The notes under the pieces are model-generated. The model saw nothing but the letters and a program-made list of their open reading frames with translations, was not told the DNA's origin and did not search any database. Source: Phallus indusiatus (taxonomy: Eukaryota; Basidiomycota; Agaricomycetes; Phallales; Phallaceae). Taken from it: DNA of 64,000 nt. The stretch covers positions 186,001 to 250,000 of the forward strand of contig JAQFWX010000010.1 in assembly GCA_027605045.1 (NCBI GenBank), in the 5' to 3' direction. Made by a program: the position numbers and the translations under genes. This document shows positions 58,064 to 64,000 of the stretch, one piece after another (positions within the stretch are counted from its first letter, which is position 1; each line of letters starts with the position of its first letter).

Positions 58064-59244
58064 CGATTTCCTACCACCCCGAAACGGCCGAGTAGACCTT
58101 TAGTACATAACAACCAATATCAAACAACCTACAACAATTTTGGGCACAGTCACTTTCCGAAAACTAAACTTCATTCTGCTTATTGTTTACACGTACCAAT
58201 CCTCTGTCGGCTGTGTTTAAAGCGCTGGCACTCAGGCTCATTCCAAACCCGTTGAATTCGTCGTTGATGCCATCAATCCCCTCCCCATCTATTTCTTGAA
58301 AGGCAACACACGTGTGCCGGATATGTATATTTTGACAAGCACCTAAGGACTTCTAGGCTTCTTTAATTGACAAGTGAACGATGGTACAAACAATGTACAG
58401 ACATATGTATGTATGTACCTAATTCCACATAGACGTTTAATCGCGGATCACAGCTAGTCAAACGTCAGGCGTCCTATTAGCTACTAGTCGAGAAATCGGT
58501 CAGAAATATCCCAACACGCCAGACCTTTTTTTAGACTTTCTACGATTTCCGATCGTGAACACCACCCTCACAACGGTCGATATACTGATAGTTGCTAGTC
58601 TCCAGCCATACCTTCAAGTTTCCTTGTTTCAAAACTTAAAGCCAGTACAGATGTTTGGTGGTCCTTAAAAGCATAAAACGCGGTTTGTGCTTTGAATGCA
58701 GTGTAATTTGTTGATCGCCCTGTTCTTACGGGCCAACCCTGCCAATGGGGCTGTCCAAGAAGAGATTTGCATTTATTACGATTTCCCAAATATTGACACG
58801 ATTTTCCAATTAGAACCAGCTCGAATTTTCATTGGTAGCCGATCAATTCCAAGACCGTTAGCGAAGTCAAAGCAAATCGTTGAAGTGTACATAATACCAC
58901 AGGTCTTGGGCTTCGGATCCACTCCCGTAGTACTAAGGTGATGCCAACGTTTTTCCTAGACGATTTGATTATTGTGATGAAAACTGATCCTAGACCGCCG
59001 AACAGTATTCAATTCGAGAACTTACATGTGCTATGTATATATTAATAGCACTTACACCTTGAAGCTAAGCCAAAAACAAAATCTTGATACGATCGGACAA
59101 CGATGAGTAATTGCTATGTCCCGCCAAGGTCCCACCGGTGCTAGTTTTTTTCATTGAAATACTGTGAAATCGTCGTAAAAAATGTCTTAACAAACTACAC
59201 TATTTCTCCCTAATACTAATAAATCCTCAGAGAGCTGGTTTCCG
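58064..59244. other. Intergenic region
   Basis: About 1.2 kb with only motif-free short frames (58595-58941). A few ATGTATGT words near 58405 are a minor simple repeat. Nothing else was recognised. Confidence 0.5.
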
Positions 59245-61088
59245 ATGGATAATTCAAACCTTACCGCATTATCCCCAGAGGATCTCGAAATACTACAAGA
59301 GTACATTCAATCAATCAATGAAATGTATGTGTTTAACGTAATAATTTCCTTGCCCGTTATTTACATATACCTGGTTTTTTCTTCCGAATCTATAGTAACT
59401 TACTGCAATTCAGCCTAATCGCTATTACGGGTACGAATCTCCATCTTCCTCTCCTAATCAACTTCTTTTCATCGACTCAAAACACCTTTCGTATAGTTCT
59501 CTCCATATACGAAGCAATATTGACTTTCCCGCAAGAAGTCAAATACATCTACGACAAGAAATTTGGCCTGACGAGTTTACTCTACCTCTTAACTCGCTAT
59601 TGCCCTATAGCAATTTTCCTCCTCGAAACTATCATTAATTTTCTTTTGGTGATTAAAAACCGAACACTTGTCTTTTTCGAACATTCTTGCTAACTATTTT
59701 CCAGACGTTCGACCTGTAAGCAAGCGAAGCACCTTTTTTCGGTTGCTTTTGCTAACGTTGAGACACAGCAATTATCTTGGCCCAGGTCGGTTTGGCGGAC
59801 AAATCCTACCAGCACTACTCTCCGTCGGAGGCCTTATTGGGGTACAAGGTTTGTTTTTCACCTAATTCCTTTTCTCAAAACATACGAATGTAATTCAAAG
59901 GTCTATGGGGAACGAGGCTCTACGCCATTTCTAGCGGTAAAAAAATATGGGCGATATTTTTATTGATTCTTTTCGTAATAACGGTTGGATTAAATATCGC
60001 TGGTAAGTCAGCTTTCATATGACCCGGTTGTTGATTATCGATTACCATTCATGAACTCCACATTTATAGGCGGTATAACCGTTAACGAACTAGATGCCAA
60101 TGGCCAGCTCACTATTGCTAACAAGTAAGGTTTATTTTATCTTAAGAAGTACCTTTGCTCTGACTGAATACAAAATAACATCACTATTCCAAATCAGGGG
60201 TGCGCATATATCTTTTACTACCAGACCTTGATACAATAAAAATTCTAACATAAAATTCAACAGTCGTATCTACTTTACAAAACGTCCTGGTGACCGTGTA
60301 CGACTCGATAGTATTTGTGGGCACCGTTTACTACACATTTGGGACATGGAGGTTGCAGAAGAAAACGGCCCTGAAATCTGCAAACGCAATTCCCGTTTTG
60401 TTACTAGAACAAGGTACTTATGATTTTGGGTTGCCTTTTTGGTTTCCAGTTAGTAACGCTTAAATATTATGTCTTTTTTAGGACTTGTCAGATATCTGTG
60501 AGAATAAGCCTGCTTCGTTGACCACTCTCTCTTATCCTAACTTGATTCAAGTTTGATCGTCCTTCTTAATGTCACTACTATCGTGTTAAATTTGGTGAGA
60601 TTCAGCTTGTTGAATCATATGAAGTAATTTTACTGATGAGTCCAATATAGGTGCCTATTTCGGTACGTTTTTTGACTCTGGACTCAACACCGTATCATAA
60701 CGCTCGTCATAGTCCGCCGAAAGTTCTATTGGAGGGTTTTTCCAAAACTGGTTAGCACTCTTTTCTTCATCCACTTACAAAGTTGATAATTTCAAAACAT
60801 AATAAAAGTCTCTCGTCTATTTTTCTTTGCCGATTGACACTGGAATTTCGTGAAAGAAACGAGAAAAGAATCGACGATGTTCAACTTCCGACCTTGACTT
60901 TCTCTATTAGGAGCATCAGAGATACAGGAAGATATATCCACCAAACATTAATCGCTGAAGGTCATGGACAACTGGATATTGTCGATGAAGAGAATATTCC
61001 TACGCAGCATGAGGACGAAGAAGATAGTGATGACATAATTGATATTGCCGAAACGTCGAGTTCTGAAGGAGGGGTGTCGATGGTGTAG
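59245..61088 (+). CDS. DUF6533-type seven-helix membrane protein
   Basis: Member of a large agaricomycete family of multi-helix membrane proteins of unknown role. Many short exons. MDNSNLTALSPEDLEILQEY is followed by NLLQFSLIAIT, spliced to VLSIYEAILTFPQEVKYIYD and LTSLLYLLTRYCPIAIFLLE, the DUF6533 pattern (tyrosine, LTFxxEVxxIW-like, LLTRY). Then come SVGGLIGVQ spliced to GLWGTRLYAISSGKKIWAIF, a helix LLILFVITVGLNIAG, TLQNVLVTVYDSIVFVGTVY, YTFGTWRLQKKT, and IVLLNVTTIVLN. The C-terminus is cytosolic and acidic (DEENIPTQHEDEEDSDDIID). The exon between 59697 and 59850 and the last two joins (60660-60830) are not fully resolved, so small breaks cannot be excluded. Confidence 0.72.
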
Positions 61089-61384
61089 AGTACTGGTAGA
61101 CGGAGTATTTATAAATTATCTTATATAGTTAGAGTACAACAGTGATGCTTCAACCGGGAAGCTTTACTAGAAAGGGGTATGGAAAACAAGTCGAGCAAGC
61201 TAATCATGAACATTGAGTACACATCGTTGTCGAATGAAGAAACCAGCATTTGTTTACATACCTTTGGTATCTGACCTTTTGGGCGAGTAGAGCAAATGAA
61301 TATCTAGCAGGGTTCTGGTAGCTCAATTAGATAGCAGACACGATATGAGGATTTCCAAACCTCGTACCAAAACAAGGATCGATG

Positions 61385-62587
61385 TCATGCACAAAATAAA
61401 TAAGACTGAACTGCAGTGTTGATCAACCATTCGCGGCGGCTAGATAAGACTGAGAATGAAAGGAGTTCATATGATAAACACGTGGATATTGATGATAGAA
61501 AATTCAAACCCACATCTCTGTCAAATAAGAACTCAAGATACGCAAGAGAGACTGCAACCCAAAAGGCAGTTTCTACGCCCATTTGCTGTTCGATAATCTT
61601 GTTAATGGTCAAAGTGCCCACAGTTGCGACGGATAAAGCTGAAGTTCGCTCCACAAAAGTCAAGAGCGGTGAGAACGTGCTCCCAGAGGTTAGCACGGGT
61701 GCAAGGAAAAATGATACGCGTGCTTTAATCGGAGGACTCAAGTAGGCTAGAGTACGGTTGAAAAATCCGGTAATTCCGCTAGCTGGTGCAGGGGAGACGG
61801 GTGAAGAGGGTGTAGCAGATGGTGAAAGCAGAAAGCGGGTGATTGAAAATTTTTGTGGGGGAGTTATGATCTTGTTTAATTTTGCGTTTACTTCGTTTAG
61901 TTGTGTAGGTGGCTGAACCCCAGTAGCGATTGGTGTTGACGCAGCTGATGACTGAGCGGTTACAGTTTGCGGTGAGGGAGGAGGATAAGAGTGGGTTGGT
62001 GTGACAGACGATACATTGTTTGAGGACTGTGGTGAGAATGATGTTCGTACAATGAATGTTAGTGAGCCCTCTTCTTCGGGTTTGACAGCAGAGCCTCCAT
62101 TAGAGGTTGGGAGCTCGGAAGGCTTGACTGTCGGTGGTGGCGGAATGAGTGATATGAATACATTTGGAGGAAAGGCTGGGGATCTCAGACGCAAGTACCA
62201 TCCATCTCGAGGTTTGTGAATTGACCATTTCACTGATTTGCTCGTACTGTCCTAGAATCTTGTTGAGTTAGGACGAAATAAAGCATGGCTGCCGGAGGTG
62301 GAAACGACTTCACTATCAAACTTTCTACAATTTCATGTTCGTCAATATGTCTTTCCTAAACAATAGAGAGGGAATAGATATGAGGCAAGCCTGTTATTCA
62401 TTATCCATCCACCTACCTTGTACCACAGAATGTTTTGAGATCCTTCTTCGGAAATGTTGATACGAAATTGGTCAAGAACATCAGAGCTATTTAAATGAGC
62501 AGTTTGAAGAGACGATATCATAGAAACATACCTCTCAATATTATATCGTTTGTTCCCAGATTGACTTGGCGTTGGTCGCAAGGCCAT
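61385..62587 (-). CDS. Conserved-looking membrane protein, unknown
   Basis: No family recognised. Four exons from ATG 62587: MALRPTPSQSGNKRYNIE, SSDVLDQFRINISEEGSQNI, ERHIDEHEIVESLI and a last long exon opening DSTSKSVKWSIHKPRDGWYL. All three introns (about 45-60 bases) close in phase. After a compact N-terminal domain (VKWSIHKPRDGWYLRLRSPA) comes a Pro/Ser/Thr-rich linker (61850-62130), then two hydrophobic segments (RVSFFLAPVLTSGSTFSPLL, and AFWVAVSLAYLEFLFDRDVG), and a short end SYLFCA. About 345 residues. The domain layout suggests a cytosolic folded head tethered to an organelle membrane; this is inference only. Confidence 0.78.
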
Positions 62588-63762
62588 AAAATATTTTGAT
62601 AACAGGAAGGCAACAATGTGAGTCACGCCGTGACAACTGGCGTTTGAGATCGGGAATCAGACAGGAGGCGCCCGTCTAACATACTTCGGCCTTTTCTCCC
62701 AATCTATTGACCCGCGACTCAGAAGATTTGCTCTGCGTTTCTACGTCTAAGTTGGCCGATCCTGCATAAACAAATGTCGCTAAGAAACGACCCATTCTCA
62801 TGAAGGTCTTCTTTCTCTGTCCTGACGTCCATGCTCAAATAACGCAACTTCGTGGCAGCGAAGAAAGAAAAAACGATTGCAGTATGTAGTATGTGTATTC
62901 ACGCCATATTTGCGCCCATCGGTCATGAAAAGTCTATAATCATACTCACGAGAGCGACGCACTGCACCGGTTCTGGCGTCGATGACGCCTGGTCAGCGTA
63001 TGTAAACTCCATTTCTACGAGGAATAAGATCCTAGGTCTCTGCAGGTCTCTGCTGAGGACAAAATGGCACAACACTACATTTCTGCCGGAAGTGAATCGT
63101 CTTTGGTTAGATCATGCGCTATCATGCGTGATCTTGACTTACCATGTCCAGCCCGGAGAAACCTGATATTTTGTTGGGAGATTATGGGTCATATTTCATT
63201 GAAAGAGGCTCCGGAGCTTTTGATGACTCGTACTACTAGTAAGAGAATTTTCCTGGAGGACAATTTGGGTCTGTATCAAGGAGGCCATTTATGTATTTGT
63301 GTTATTTTGTTCGCCGGGACTCAATGTAGAGCCCCAAATAATAAACTATCAGTTGTATAATAGATTTATGAATTTCAAAGTCAATTCATGGGATGGGGGC
63401 GTTTCCTTGATATCTGACTTCCAAGGCTTTACCCCAAATAGAGCACTATGATTTGTCTGAATGGACAGAACTGACTAGAGTACCGGTTTAGCACTCTTAC
63501 GAACACTACTAATGTAGCGAAGACTGACATGTACCAATGCGAGTCTCGTTCTTTTACACGAGTAGCGTTCAATGTGGGTTCTTACCTCGCTCACTTCTAT
63601 CTCACCTGCAAACCCCATCGCGTAATGAAGGCGAATCTGAATGGTAATCGGGAGAGTATCATCACGCCAGGGAAGTCAGTGATGGGTTTCTCTTGACACT
63701 GGCATGAGATGTATGTATACAGCAGACCCGACAGCAATAAATTGATTACGTGAAAATATAGA
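62588..63762. other. Intergenic region with unsupported plus-strand frames
   Basis: About 1.2 kb. Overlapping plus-strand frames at 62852-63360 (104 and 98 residues) have no motif or splice context, and lie in the promoter of the 61385-62587 gene. No repeat recognised. Confidence 0.5.
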
Positions 63763-64000
63763 TTACTTTTTTTTAGATTTAGATTTGGTTCGTTTCTCCT
63801 CCGTCCGAGGTGCTCCTTTGATCGCCTCGAGAACAGACTTATCCAAACTTGAAGTTGAAGGCTTCGAATTCGATTCAACAGCCGCTGTCGCCACCTCCAG
63901 CTTCGAGAATTTGGGTCGCTTGACTTTGCTGAACAATGCATCGATCTCATCCCCTAATTCGGTCTCTGAGTCTTTCCGCTTCTTCGTCGAAGGCTGTTGT
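63763..64000 (-). CDS. C-terminus of lysine-rich nuclear-type protein (DUF1764-like)
   Basis: The gene runs off the right edge; only its last 78 or so codons are here, in one open frame ending TAA at 63763-63765. It reads STKKRKDSETELGDEIDALF, SKVKRPKFSKLEVATAAVES, then LEAIKGAPRTEEKRTKSKSK and KKK. The DEIDALFSKxKR wording resembles the small eukaryotic DUF1764 proteins, which have a DEID-IF core and basic ends. That assignment is tentative because the start is missing. Confidence 0.6.
   Translation of the reverse strand, partial: QQPSTKKRKDSETELGDEIDALFSKVKRPKFSKLEVATAAVESNSKPSTSSLDKSVLEAIKGAPRTEEKRTKSKSKKK

Noticed and set aside
62852..63360. Plus-strand frames of 104 and 98 codons
   Set aside because: Overlapping frames without motif or introns in a genome where real genes are intron-rich; considered chance.

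Overview
The window is nuclear DNA of a filamentous basidiomycete, most likely an agaricomycete. Nearly every gene is cut by many introns of about 45-75 bases with GT..AG ends. The gene content is typical of mushroom-forming fungi: expanded P450 families, an F-box protein, a DUF6533-type membrane protein, a KDM3-type JmjC protein and a long Ssk1 with a histidine-kinase-like middle. All exon joins were read by eye from frame continuity and conserved motifs; no search was run.

The left end (1-15 kb) is accessory, AT-rich sequence. It holds the tail of one P450, a complete P450 of the same family facing it (3428-5602, minus), and two tandem P450 copies of a different family (7504-9516 and 10930-12944, minus). 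Each tandem copy sits in a duplicated unit of about 3 kb. A repeat of about 450 bases lies next to each unit, and its two halves are flipped in place between the two copies. A 27-base perfect inverted repeat spans 2.4 kb between the two facing P450s. A decayed, unidentified gene follows at 14 kb.

15.5-25.5 kb is a conserved housekeeping block: CDC14 phosphatase (minus), an equilibrative nucleoside transporter (minus), GPI13 (plus, sharing a 146-base divergent promoter with the transporter) and a class I aminotransferase (plus). 25.5-28.8 kb has no intact gene. An SDR oxidoreductase (plus), an F-box protein (minus), a disordered nuclear-type protein (plus) and a COMPASS Shg1 subunit (plus) run from 28.8 to 35 kb. 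An amino acid permease (plus) lies at 36.2-38.3 kb.

39.4-43.8 kb is a second metabolic pair: a P450 (plus) converging on a free-standing adenylate-forming enzyme of the NRPS-like type (minus). From 46 kb on the genes are again conserved: TAD2 tRNA deaminase, a KDM3-like histone demethylase, SSK1 response regulator, mitochondrial uS15, a membrane-anchored methyltransferase, a DUF6533 membrane protein, an unrecognised membrane protein and the tail of a small lysine-rich nuclear protein cut by the right edge.

The most unusual features are the P450 tandem array with its flipped repeat, and the loss of the usual I-helix acid-threonine pair in both tandem P450s. No complete novel defence or mobile system was recognised.
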